A stretch of DNA of 64,000 nt, from positions 30,140,105 to 30,204,104 of the forward strand of contig OY757934.1 in assembly GCA_963585895.1 (NCBI GenBank), written 5' to 3'. The notes below the pieces were generated by a model. The model saw nothing but the letters and a program-made list of their open reading frames with translations, was not told where the DNA came from and did no database searches. The position numbers were made by a program, and so were the translations under genes. Numbering within the stretch: the stretch's first letter is position 1; every line of letters starts with the position of its first letter. Source of the DNA: Sepioteuthis lessoniana (Eukaryota > Mollusca > Cephalopoda > Myopsida > Loliginidae). Below, in pieces: positions 42,563 through 52,353 of the stretch.

Positions 42563-42931
42563 GGTTGGTTGGTTGTTTAGGTTTTATCACATATTAGCCT
42601 TTGTAGGTTATTTAGATCTATTTTTATACAAATAAACAGTTCTATTTCAAACAAGTCAGTTTTGTATGAATATAGTTTTGGTTACACACAGTTAAATATC
42701 AAAAACAGTTCTATTTCAAGCCATTCCGTTTAGCCTAAGTACACAGTTTAGTTCTATTTGACCCATAGATAGGACCCTATCAGGTGCTACCACTCTAGGC
42801 CAAAGTGGATCTGGGAGCGATGGCAATGAAAAGGTACTCTGCATTCCTCAAAGCTTCAACATTACTGAAACCTCACCATCAGATTGTTCAGTGTCATATT
42901 CATGACACTCATTGAGGTTGAGGGTCTTACC
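42563..42931 (-). mobile_element. Element D, 5' end lost
   Basis: TTGGTTGGTTGTTTAGG and a diverged tail module (CACATATTAGCC...GGTTATTTAGA), two to three minisatellite units, core TAGGACCCTATCAGGTGCTA, ends near TTGAGGGTCTTACCC. Confidence 0.8.
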
Positions 42932-42990
42932 CTTTTTTTTGTGTTCTCTTGTGATGCATTCTTACAAGTATTACTCAATTTAAAGACTTC

Positions 42991-43017
42991 CATATATATA
43001 TATATATATATATATAT
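42991..43017. repeat. (TA)n microsatellite
   Basis: Thirteen TA dinucleotides, followed by unassigned AT-rich sequence to 43309. Confidence 0.9.
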
Positions 43018-43309
43018 TAATGTGTAGAATTTGGGAGCAAAAGCTAGGGCAATTTTACTATCAACTGGACCCTGATAGAAATAAACGATCCAGAAAGCTA
43101 GAGAAAAAAAATAGAAGATCATAAAAATAGGAAGTTCTGTGATCTTTAATTAAACTTTTCTCAACAACTTGCAACCAAAATATATGCTATATATTGAATT
43201 GCATGATGGTCTCCTCACCATGTAAAACTGAGAAGCATTTCTGATAGTATGTATCAACATAGATGAGATTGCTATTTTATATTGAGCACTATTCATATTG
43301 AGCATTATG

Positions 43310-43660
43310 TGTCCAGCAGGACTCATAGCATAACGGTTATAGGTGTTGGTTCCCTAAACTTCTAAGGAGACAATCATTTGGAGGTTGCAAGTTCAATCCT
43401 GACTGCAGGCGAGTAACAATACAGAAATAATTAATACTTGTGCCCGGTTATGGCTAACGGAATCAGAACTGGCGACCCCTGTGGATTCAATAAAGGACGT
43501 AGTTCTAAGTTCCGAGTAGGTTCCCAAGTTCGGCAAACACCTGAAGAAAGCTGGAAGACTTATCTTCTTAAATGTTGTGGAAATAACAATAAAGATGAAT
43601 ACAATAGTCCGAAAACCCTTAACGATAAAAATCATCAAGCTTCTTCTCAGAAATTTAGAC
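43310..43660 (+). mobile_element. SINE-G-type composite
   Basis: Head ATAGCATAACGGTTATAGG (A box) and TGCAAGTTCAATCCTG (B box, about 43387) with a long spacing as in Leu/Ser tRNA. Further on CACCTGAAGAAAGCTGGAAG (43539-43558) aligns with the CTGAAGA motif of the other SINE-G copies, here without a good second stem strand. The end ACAATAAAGATGAATACAA resembles the AATAAA end of 14458-14750. Confidence 0.55.
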
Positions 43661-43771
43661 AACTAATATTAAGCACTTTTCGTTTTTATTGATGGCTTTT
43701 CAGTTAATTCAATTTTTGACGGTATTGTAAGTATTATGTAGACATAGACAGTACATACACATACACATGTA

Positions 43772-44313
43772 AAGGTCATTCAATAAGTAAGGGGAAATTT
43801 TAAGTAAAGCAAAATAAATTTTTTGTTTAGAATTCTTTTTATTTAACGTAAAATCTGTATTATTTAGAATTGGTTTATCACAAAAATTATTTTGACCTCA
43901 CAAAAATATTCAAAATGGTGGCACATCAGAGTGCTTCAGGCTTCAACAGAGGTCTGTCATGAAGTTTTTGGTGACTGAGAAATGCAAATTATGTGATATT
44001 TATAGAAGAATATGTTATATGAATGGAGAGACATGTTTTAGTCAAAAAATCTTTAGAAATTGGCTAAACCTGGGTTTGACACTATGAACTGAAGGCAAAA
44101 AGACAGTTCATGGTGTAGAAACATATTAACCTTCTGGTAAAGAAAATGTTCTGCATCCAGTAGTCAGTAAAGAAGGTCATGCTGACAGTGTTCTGGAACA
44201 TGAAAGGAACCATCACTACTGATTTCTTTAAAAAAGTTGTGACCATAAACATTACTTTCTATTACCAACTCCTGAGGCAATATTCACTTTATTTATTGAA
44301 TGAACAGCATTTA
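43772..44313 (+). mobile_element. Internally deleted mariner element
   Basis: Left end after TA (43770-43771): AAGGTCATTCAATAAGTAAG. Right end, diverged inverse, near 44284-44313 (CACTTTATTTATTGAATGA). Between them a frame at 43944-44087 reads QQRSVMKFLVTEKCKLCDIY ending in TGA (first helix-turn-helix of mariner transposase). A second at 44179-44280 reads MLTVFWNMKGTITTDFF then KKVVTINITFYYQLL (the block before the second catalytic aspartate). The linker, first catalytic D and the C-terminal half are gone. About 540 bp: a non-autonomous derivative. Confidence 0.8.
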
Positions 44314-44500
44314 TATCCTTACTTTGTTTAGAGTTTGTGATATCAATTGTGAGAATGCTTGATATCTGAGAACATATATTAACAGTCAAACACAAAAATC
44401 AATGTCATATGTTTTTACTAATAATTTAGTAGCAATAAGTAGTTTTGATTCCTGTGTTATGTTATACCACCTGTTACTCCTCCTCTGTGTGAGTGTGTGT
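44314..44500. other. Short unassigned spacer
   Basis: AT-rich sequence ending in a (GTGT)n-like run at 44488-44505. Confidence 0.4.
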
Positions 44501-44693
44501 GTATGTATTTAATTAACTCCTCCACATGAGCTGGATGTGACATCATTTCTTTAAGTGGTATTTAACGGATTTGAACTCAGAGTTTTTCCTTCTCCTAGAT
44601 CAGTTACCATACCAAAGTTAAAGAGCCAACTCTGCCCTACTATGTGCCCATAGCTGTGGGGAGAATAGTTGGATTCATACTTTTCTCAATGTA

Positions 44694-45582
44694 CAGGGTG
44701 GAACAATAAAATTGTCGCCCAGAAAAGACGACATGATTCCATTTCCATTTAATGAAAACCGGTTTTCTTTTTTTATTGCAGACCATCTACGAGTTGGCCA
44801 GTTGTGTACGAATCCCAAGAGTGATAGGAGCCTTCTATCATGTCTGAAAGTGACACAATGTTAAAAGAGCGAGATTGGAGATGCGCCGCTGTACAATTCA
44901 TGCTCTCTACTGATCCAAGTTATGACAACAAGACCATTGCCAGCACCCTCAAAATGCAAATCCGGATGGTTCAACACTTGAGGGCACAGCTCAATGCATC
45001 AGACGACCCTTTGGAGGTGGTGGAGCGGAAGGCCACATCATGCCACTTCACATCTTCAAAGTCGGCTTGAAAGTCAACACCAAAGTGTACCTGGATGTGC
45101 TGAAGAGAGTGGTGATCCTCTGGTGGAATCAGCTGGCCGGTGGCAGACCCTGGGTGTGGCAGTAGGACTCGGTGCCGGCCCACAAGTCCAAAGAGACCCA
45201 GGCTTGGCTTCAGAAGGAGTGCTATGACTTTGTACCCTTCTCTCACTGGCCCCCCTCCTCCCTGACCTGAACCCGCTGGACTACTTCGTTTGGTCATACG
45301 TTGAGAACATCACCAACATGACCTCCCATTATACCAAAGCCAGCCTGATTGCCGCCATCCGCCGAGTATTCGACAAAAGCTCCCACTGGCGCTTGTGGAA
45401 AAGCATGCTCCCAGTTCTGGGTCCGTATTGAGGTGGTGATTGAGGCTGAAGGCGGCTATATTGAATAGATGTCAGCTCTACTACATAATCAAGTTACCTG
45501 AATTGATTTTTTTCAATAAAAGTTTTAAAATAAAGCTGTAGTGTTGTTTTCTTTAGGACGATAATTTTATCATTCCACCCTG
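44694..45582 (+). mobile_element. mariner-type element with intact ends, broken transposase
   Basis: Bounded by TA on both sides (44692-44693, 45583-45584). Inverted ends CAGGGTGGAACAATAAAATT and, mirrored, AATTTTATCATTCCACCCTG, continuing inward as GTCGCCCAGAAAA versus TCGTCCTAAAGAAAA. Length 889 bp, shorter than a full element (about 1.3 kb). Inside is a broken transposase with a missing middle. See the next entry. Confidence 0.88.
44840..45465 (+). pseudogene. mariner-type transposase, internal deletion and frameshift
   Basis: From ATG 44840 a frame of 76 codons begins MSESDTMLKERDWRCAAVQF and contains an N-terminal helix-turn-helix. It then runs out at about 45030, where a deletion removes the linker and first catalytic aspartate. 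In another frame GLKVNTKVYLDVLKRVV, GGRPWVWQ, a TAG in place of Q, DSVPAHKSKETQAWL (second catalytic D) and a one-base shift before DLNPLDYF (third catalytic D). By my count 37 residues separate the two aspartates (DD37D-like). C-terminus ends EAEGGYIE and TAG. It cannot make an active enzyme. Alternative assignment: another DDxD/E branch of Tc1/mariner. Confidence 0.8.
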
Positions 45583-45584
45583 TA

Positions 45585-45825
45585 CAATGATTGATATGCC
45601 ATAAAAGCTAACGAAACCGAATCATATATATTTAATATATATGTATAAAGAGGATTTGGCATTAAATAAACTACAATGGTTGATATGCCATAAAAGCTAA
45701 CCAAACTGAATCATATATATTTAATATATATGTATAAAGAGGATTTGGCATTTAATAACCTACAATGGTTGATATGCCATAAAAGCTAACCAAACCAAAT
45801 CATATATATTTAATATATATGTACA
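45585..45825 (+). repeat. Tandem array of the shared tail module, 89-bp unit
   Basis: CAATGRTTGATATGCCATAA begins at 45585, 45674 and 45763. Each unit holds AAAAGCTAACCAAAC, TCATATATATTTAATATATA, TGTATAAAGAGGATTTGGCA and TTAAATAAMCTA. The units are about 95 percent identical. The hairpin module that ends element D and SINE-C has thus been duplicated in tandem. Confidence 0.9.
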
Positions 45826-45930
45826 TATTAGCAATATGTGTAATGCAGTCGTCTTCATCCAGTATTTGAACTCGGGTCACCATCTCCATTTCCAATGACA
45901 GTAACCATTACACCATGAGTACCTCCAAAA

Positions 45931-46191
45931 TGTGTGAGTATGTGTGTGGGAGTGTTTGATGTCTGTATGCAAAGTATCCAGTCATTGGCTTCATGTAACT
46001 TGGTAACCAAATAGAGGGGACTTCACCTCTGGTTTTGGAAATTGGACAGAAAGTTATTTAGTTGTGGCTGTCATATTCAGAGTCATATGATATGAACAAA
46101 AATTTTCAGAAGGAATTGTGGGATAGCTCTTGAGTGCCATGGGTTAGTATTTTAGACCCAGGTTTATCTTGAGATGCAAGGGTTGGTTTGT
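45931..46191. other. Short unassigned spacer
   Basis: No feature beyond a TGTGTG-rich patch near 45935-45960. Confidence 0.4.
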
Positions 46192-46728
46192 TTGGTTTTA
46201 TGGCATATCAACCCTTGTAGGTTATTTAACGCCAAACCCATTTTTATGTAAATAATCTGTTCTATTGAAAACAGTTCAGTTTAGCATAAGTACACAGTTT
46301 AATTGTCAAAAACATTTCCATTTCAAACTATTTAAGCAGTTATATGTAATAATTCAGTTAAGTGTAAATACAGTTTTAATGTCGAAAAACAGTTCTATTT
46401 CAAATAATTCAGTTAAGCATAAGCACGCAGTTTAAGTGTAAGTACAGTTTAATTGTCAAAAACGTTTCTATTTCAAGCTGTTCAGTTTACTCAATTCCTT
46501 TTAGCATAAGTATGCTGTTAGTTCTATTTAACCCATAGATAGGGCCCTATCAGGTGCTACCACTCCGGGCCAGAGTGGACCTGGGAGCGATGGCAATGAA
46601 GGGATACTTCGCATTCCCCAAAGCTCCAGCACTGCTGGAACCTCACCATCAGATTGTTTAGTGTCATATACAGGACACTCGTCTTGCAGTCGGTGTATTC
46701 TACAGCCCCAGCCGACTGGGCAAATTGA
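46192..46728 (-). mobile_element. Element D, near full length
   Basis: Tail module TGGCATATCAACC...GGTTATTTAACGCCA, about five minisatellite units (AACAGTTCAGTTTAGCATAA...), core CCACTCCGGGCCAGAGTGG, GGACACTCGTC with a 20-base deletion, and GCAGTCGGTGTATTC...CAGCCGACTGGGC. One of the best-preserved copies. Confidence 0.9.
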
Positions 46729-46978
46729 GATGCAACATTGTTGAGCACATGATTGCTGATTCATTTCAGCAGTATATAAAATGTATATCTATTCTCCCAA
46801 GATATATTCTACTTCTTATCCTCCAAAAGTAAAGCATTGCTTTCATTTCTTTTACTCCTTGTCCCCCAAAATTAGGAGTTTCCTTCATTTCTTATTTGCA
46901 TATCAAAATTGTCAGAATAAATTAAAAAAGAAAGTTCAACATCAATAATTTTCTACCAAAGAACCTCACAATAATGAT
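46729..46978. other. Short unassigned spacer
   Basis: No recognisable feature. Confidence 0.4.
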
Positions 46979-46979
46979 A

Positions 46980-47190
46980 TGCCCTGTTGGCAGGGCTGAG
47001 AGTATCTTGATTGTATCCCCTGCAGAGGAGTAAGACTTCTTCCAAAAAAGAATGTGTCTTAAGTATGGCACTAAACTGTATTTGATGGTGAGGCTCCAGT
47101 TCTGAATATCTGGGGATTTCATTATCATTACTCCCAGGTCTACTCTACACCTGTTAGGGTCCCATCTATGGATCAAATAAATCTGTTGGA
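46980..47190 (+). mobile_element. Element D core, minisatellite and tail missing
   Basis: GCCCTGTTGGCAGGGCTGAG (a diverged 5' hairpin that still pairs GCCCTG with CAGGGC), CCTGCAGAGGAGTAAGACTT, GGTGAGGCTCCAGTTCTG, CATTACTCCCAGGTCTACTC, GGGTCCCATCTATGG. Confidence 0.75.
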
Positions 47191-47379
47191 AATAATTACT
47201 TGACCTCATATAAACACGTGCAAACAATGTAAGACCTTACACAGAAAATATAAATGTAAAATCTATGCACTTCCCTTATCTCAAGGCAGAAAATAAGTCT
47301 AGATAGTTTGACATGCCGTTAAAATCAATCTATTAGATAAATATCAAGATAGCAATTAAACACATATTCTTCTTTATTC

Positions 47380-48480
47380 CTCATTATTTTCAATTTTCTT
47401 AATTTTCCCAATTAGTTATGAAATCTTTTAATTTATTTAACTCCTCCATTGTTTATTCATTTTTTTTTTTTCGTTCGTCTTTAATTCTTTCCTACTTTTC
47501 TTTTTGGCATTGTCTTTTTTTGTTTATTCCTTAATCTTTTTCAGAATTTGTTTCTTTTAAACTCACAATTCCTCCTTTTTCAATATTTCATTCATTCATT
47601 TTTATTTAACAGCAATTTCTTCCCATCTTTTATTCTGTTGGCTTTTTTTTTTCATCATTCTTTCATTTTAATTAAATCATTTATTCTGTTAATCTTTCAT
47701 TTCTTTATTCCTACATTATTTATTCCAACATTTCATTTCTTTATTCTTACATTCTTTCATTTTAATTACATTATTTATTCTGTTAATCTTTCATTTCTTT
47801 ATTCCTACAAACTTCTTTTCTTCCTTAACTTCTTACCCTCATTCCTTTCTTTCTTTCTTTTTTGTTTTTTTCTATTCTTTTATTCATTTATTTTTTCATT
47901 CTTTTGGGTTTTTTTTCTTTATATCTTCTTTTTTTACTCCTTCATTGCTTCCCTCCTTCCCTTCCTTGCCACATTCTTTTCTTTCAGTTTTTTTTTGTTT
48001 GTTTTGTTCTTTCATTTACTTATTTTTTTTCATTCTTCCACATTTTTCTTTTTTGCCTCTTTCCTCTTTTATTTTTCTCTTGTTTCACTCATTTTATTCT
48101 TTAATTTCTTTCTTCCTTTCCTTTCTACCCACATTCCTTTCTTTCATTCTTCTCTTTGTTTACAATTTCCATCTTTTTTTTATTTTTCCATATTTTTCTT
48201 TTTTGCTTCTTTCCTCTTTTATTTCTTCCTTGTTTCACTCTTATTTTTCTTTAATTTCTTTCTCCCTTTCCTTTCTACCCACATTCCTTTCTTTCATTCT
48301 TGACTTTGTTTATTATTCTTTTTTTTTTTTTACATTTTCCATCTTTTTTTCTTTTCTTTCACATTTTTCTTCTTCTTTTTCCTGTTTGTAATTTTCTTCT
48401 TTTTTTCTCATTATTCCCTTATTTTGTGTCTTTATTTTGTGTCTTTATGACTTACCATTCCTTCACTAATTCTTTTTCAT
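47380..48480. repeat. T-rich pyrimidine tract, 1.1 kb
   Basis: Almost only T and C with TTTCATTCTTTCATTTT-like words. Two sub-blocks, about 48120-48180 and 48243-48305, share CTTTCTACCCACATTCCTTT, and longer similarity suggests a roughly 130-bp tandem duplication. Frames of up to 251 codons rich in F, S and L are artefacts. Confidence 0.85.
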
Positions 48481-48856
48481 TACTTCCTCTTTCTTCAGAC
48501 AAATCTCCACCTCCCCCATTTATAGACACACACCCTACATCCCCACCCACATCAAACTCCTGGTCTCTTTTAAGGACAACATTTCTACAAAATTTGATAG
48601 TTTTCCTTCCGGATGAGTTCCTCGTCCTGTCAAGTGCTAGAACAATTTAGAGTATCCCTTTAAAGATGTGGGTAGAGTTTTCTCCAACATTTGTCTTTAC
48701 TTCTCTCCCCCCCACCAAATTCACCAGACCCCACCCTCAGAAAACATCTACCATTCAAAAAGTCAACTGTGCCAATAAGTTGTTTTGGGCATGTGTGTAT
48801 GAATAAATGTAAGTAGGAGCTTGTTTATGTCTATATAATATGAAAGTATCTATATA

Positions 48857-48858
<2 letters not shown>
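48481..48858. other. No gene recognised
   Basis: C-rich segment (48500-48560) then unassigned sequence. Confidence 0.4.

Positions 48859-48925
<67 letters not shown>
48859..48925. repeat. (GT)n microsatellite
   Basis: About 33 uninterrupted GT dinucleotides. A second GT run is at 50766-50800. Confidence 0.97.
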
Positions 48926-48929
<4 letters not shown>

Positions 48930-49375
48930 GTATGTGTAGGTAAGTAGGGATGTTTTAAGGTGAAACTGGCAATAAAACTGATAATATCAATGGAAATTTG
49001 TTGAAGGTATGAAAGGTTCTTGCCTGTAAAAAAAAGGGTCAAGACTTTAAAAAATTTTTAATCCATAGAAATAACACTCAGTGAATATCTAGGATGTAAT
49101 AAAATCTAGATCTTCAACTTATTCAACTTTTATAAGGAAAACAAACAGTAAATTATTGTGGATCTTATAATGTATTATAAAAAAAGTCAATACTAAACAT
49201 ACCATGGACCAAAAATTACACAAACAATATATTTGATGTAACAATGAAATGTTATGATAGTATTTAGAAATTAGTAGTTAAAAGCAAGCGCCATAATCTC
49301 CAACAGCAAAGACGTCCTTACACAGTAGTAATTTGCTAAAACAAAAGTTACATCACTTTTGTAACAGATTCTCCC

Positions 49376-49403
49376 CTGATGATGGCCCAAAGTCGGGCAG
49401 AAA
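49376..49403 (+). ncRNA. Hammerhead-like half motif
   Basis: CTGATGA (49376-49382), GGCCC (49384-49388), AAAGTC, GGGC (49395-49398), A, GAAA (49400-49403). The order CUGAUGA-stem II-GAAA is the catalytic core of hammerhead ribozymes, which occur in Penelope-like elements. The partner strand of stem I with a NUH cleavage site is not identified, so activity is unproven. Confidence 0.4.
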
Positions 49404-49560
49404 GTACTAGGGATACATACAACTATGGACAATACCTAAATCAATTCCCCCCGAATACGATAAAAGTAATACGGGAATTCGAACGGATCCAAAAGAAAAT
49501 ATGTAGGCATAAAATGTCTATTATGTTTAATGAAATTTGCATTAACAAAGAAATGCTGCC

Positions 49561-49626
<66 letters not shown>

Positions 49627-49645
49627 TAAACAGTAATCATAAATA

Positions 49646-49727
49646 AGTAAAGTATCAGATTGTAAGGAGATGATAGATTAATAATAACAAAAAATCAAAA
49701 GTAAAATAGATTAAGAAAAATCATATA

Positions 49728-49771
<44 letters not shown>

Positions 49772-49998
49772 ATAATAACAAAAAATCAAAAATAAAACAG
49801 ATTAAGAAAAATCATTATATATAATCATTATATATAGTAGTTATATATATATATATATATATGTATATATAAGTACTGTTAAGTTTTATATATATATATA
49901 AAACTTAACAGTAAGTAAAGTATCAGATTGTAAGGAGATGATAGATTAATAATAACAAAAAATCAAAAATAAAACAGATTAAGAAAAATCATTATCGA
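49646..49998. repeat. Repeated unit of about 85 bp alternating with (TA)n
   Basis: The segment TAAGTAAAGTATCAGATTGT, AAGGAGATGATAGATTAATA, ATAACAAAAAATCAAAA, ACAGATTAAGAAAAATCAT occurs at 49646-49728 and 49911-49995, with its second half also at 49769-49815. The units are separated by (TA)n tracts at 49730-49768 and 49845-49866. A longer (TA)n is at 49563-49621. Confidence 0.85.
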
Positions 49999-50015
49999 TA
50001 AAATGTAAAGAAATA

Positions 50016-50220
50016 GAATTTGATGTAGAAATAAAAACTCAACTGAAGGAAATATACTTTTTAGATATAACTTACAGAAAAACAATTATAAACCATTGAA
50101 AAACATAACAGTTCACTTATCTATATAAATACTTTATCTAAACCCCACCATCCATAATGAAAAATATCAAAATTGCATAAGGAAAAGATTAACCCATGAG
50201 CTGAGTCAATATTCAATCAA
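50016..50220 (+). pseudogene. Penelope-like reverse transcriptase remnant
   Basis: 50016-50099 reads EFDVEIKTQLKEIYFLDITY then RKTIINH and a stop. In another frame from 50122 YINTLSKPHHP, two stops, KISKLHKEKIN and AESIFNQ. I recognise the pattern FDVEI...NFLD-x-T...YINxxSNHPP...I.K...SI..R...LS as the part after the RT core (thumb) of Penelope-type elements common in aquatic invertebrates. Several stops, and no catalytic YxDD and no GIY-YIG domain in range. The hammerhead-like motif at 49376 lies 640 bases upstream, as would be expected for such an element's terminal repeat. Confidence 0.6.
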
Positions 50221-50524
50221 ATAAAAAAAACAAAAAACAAAAAACAAAAAAAAACATACATTCTAAAAACAGAAAAGTAGAATAAAAGAAAAAGAAATGT
50301 TTTGAAGGACAAAAAAAAATGTCGGAAAATCATTATTAAAACTAGCTGACAAATAATTCCTTCAAAACAAAGAAAATATTCAATAGACAGTAAAAAATTA
50401 GTTACAGCTGTACAGAAAATGATAAAATGAATAATGAAAAGACTTATTTAATAACCTAGTTTGGTTTTGAGTATACTATTCAAGTAGTGCATCATGGGCA
50501 GGAGTAGCCAAGAGGAGCCCCTCC

Positions 50525-50705
50525 ATCTCCAGGTCAGGTCTAAATTCAGAGTTTTACTTCTTAAGTGGTTGCCATACCAAAAATATACCTTTCTCAAGGG
50601 TATTAGTGCTATTTGAAATGCTAATAGCCTCATTCAGAATTTGAACTTGTGTCACCAGCTGTGTTCACTTCCTATAACAATAACTTTTATGCTATGAGCA
50701 CCTCA
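50525..50705 (-). mobile_element. SINE-A, internally deleted
   Basis: TCTAAATTCAGAGTTTTACT, TACCTTTCTCAAGGGTATTA, TTTGAACTTGTGTCACC, TTTATGCTATGAGCACCTC. The TAGGGCAG...TATGGGTA segment and the tail are missing. Confidence 0.7.
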
Positions 50706-50758
50706 ACTAGACTAAAACAAAAGCATAAAAAAAAGAAAAAATACAGTTAATTTTATAC

Positions 50759-50802
<44 letters not shown>

Positions 50803-51019
50803 CACACTTATACATATACATTCTAACTTTGATATTAGTAAATTATTTATCTAAGAACAAAGTGATAAAAAGTCACTCATTCAGAACTCAGGAAATGTCA
50901 AAGCTGATTTTCCTGTAGGTTTTTCATCCACAAAGTAATTTCCAATTTCACAATTATTTCATTAATTAACCTTCAAAAATTTTTATAGATAATTTGGCAA
51001 CATATTCTTTGGTGTCATA

Positions 51020-51330
51020 ACATTTGGCCTTCTTCCGGTGATTAATTCGACTGTTGGTAGCTAATATTCCTTGTCCATTAGAATTCAAATATAAATATGA
51101 TTTTTTTTATCATTTGAAATTGTTAAATAGTTTTTGAAAATGGTTCTATCTAAATATGGTTCATAAATCTCATTATTATGAACCCTAATGTTCAGATTAA
51201 CAATTTCAAATGATAAAAAAATTTGTATTTGAATTCCAATGGACATTGGACATCAGCTGCTACCACTTGTTGAATAAATCTACCCTCACCAGAAGACAGC
51301 CAGAGAATATAGGGCTAAAATGTTGTAAAA
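51020..51330. repeat. Palindromic element related to the SINE-G 3' part
   Basis: Inner arms 51074-51129 and 51200-51243 are inverted copies (TCCATTAGAATTCAAATA / TATTTGAATTCCAATGGA). Outside them lie GGCCTTCTTCCGGTG (51033-51047) and, inverted, CACCAGAAGACAGCC (51287-51301) followed by GGGCTAAAATGTTG. This is the CTGAAGA-GGCC-GGCC-GAAAC pattern in head-to-head order, as in 14028-14376, but older. Confidence 0.7.
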
Positions 51331-52117
51331 ACAAGTAAAAAAATCATATGAACCATTCTAGCCAACTACCGACTTGCAGTGTTGGGTCAGTAAAATGGTA
51401 ATTCCTGTGTATGGAGTGAGTGAGAAAGAGGCTCTCTGTGATTAGATATACTAACCATGTGACGAGCCCAGAAGTCTTGGCACAAAAATCCAAAATCGAG
51501 TCAGACAGATTCCACCAGACATTCTGTGAGGTGGAGACATTAAAAGCTCTCAGAAAGACAACCCTAAGATACCAGATATCTTCAGCACGCCAGTAAGTCC
51601 CTCAAACTCAACTTTATACACAGGGAGGACTGTATATTGTTATTGTTTCACGTGTTGATTAATAAATTGTTAGAATTAAATGAATTATAAATGAATTTAT
51701 TTGTTGCTGTTAGCTTTAGAATAAACGCTATATTAACACAGTAGCAGCATCCATCTTGCAACAGCCACTCAGCCATACAAATAGTGGTGTCCGAGAACAT
51801 ACAACTGGCTTACAGTCCAAGTAACAAATTACTTGTTCTTTGTTTTATGCCAAACAAAAATCAGTGATTTTTAACATAACCACCTTGTTTTTGTTCTCCT
51901 TGACTTAGTTGTTATCACTCTATTTTCAAACATTTACAAGCTTGACATCATCATCAACCCCACATTTAAGACCATCTGGCATATAATTCATTCTCAAGAT
52001 TTTAGCCCAAAATTCTGGGTTAGACTTGTACCCATTGTATAGATCAACCTCTAAATATACAATAGGCTATTGGTAAGCCAAATAACCTTTATTTAAAATG
52101 TGCCATATAAGTAGATC
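51331..52117. other. No gene recognised
   Basis: AT-rich, no frame above 60 codons with any motif. Confidence 0.45.
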
Positions 52118-52353
52118 AGTTTCGGTTTCTTTGTTTAATGGTATATCAACCTTTGTAGGTTATTTAATGCCAAAGCCATTCTCCAAGAGGAATAGTAGTG
52201 GTACTATTTAACCCATAGCTGGGAGGATAAGAGGGTTCATACCTTTCCCAAGGGTATTTGTCTGAAAGTGAATGTAATAGCGCAACTGGAGTACAAACTC
52301 GCTTCCTACGATTTCGCAGTCCATCGCTTTAACCATTACACCATAAGGCCCCC
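52118..52353 (-). mobile_element. SINE-C full length, well preserved
   Basis: TTTCGGTTTCTTTGTTTAAT, tail module (TGGTATATCAACC...GGTTATTTAATGCC), AACCCATAGCTGGGAGGATA, AGGGTATTTGTCTGAAAGTG, head mirror AACCATTACACCATAAGGCC. Best reference copy of SINE-C in the window. Confidence 0.88.

Larger units (their letters stand above)
44503..45930 (-). mobile_element. SINE-A copy split by mariner and a tail-module array
   Basis: The 3' part is 44503-44693 (TTTAATTAACTCCTCCACAT to TTCATACTTTTCTCAATG). The head is 45830-45930 (GCAATATGTGTAATGCAGTC, TTTGAACTCGGGTCACC, CCATTACACCATGAGTACC). The two parts would join at the SINE-A sequence CTTTCCCAAGGGTATTAG. Between lie a mariner element (44694-45582) and a tandem array (45585-45825). 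Confidence 0.8.

Noticed and set aside
45585..45825. CRISPR-like array
   Set aside because: The 89-bp units are contiguous without unique spacers, and the setting is eukaryotic repeat DNA.
46528..46764. Frames with a LLPGPLWPG or DTKQSDGEVP motif, repeated at 31144, 7867 and 13027
   Set aside because: They are shadows of the element D core, read by chance in several copies and broken differently in each.
47548..48391. 251- and 148-codon F/S/L-rich frames resembling membrane proteins
   Set aside because: Translation of a T-rich tract gives hydrophobic strings in all frames. No amphipathic pattern, signal peptide logic or conserved motif is seen.
49379..49636. Frames ending in long YIYIYI strings here and at 56457, 56731, 57196 and 63439
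   Set aside because: (TA)n microsatellites translated.
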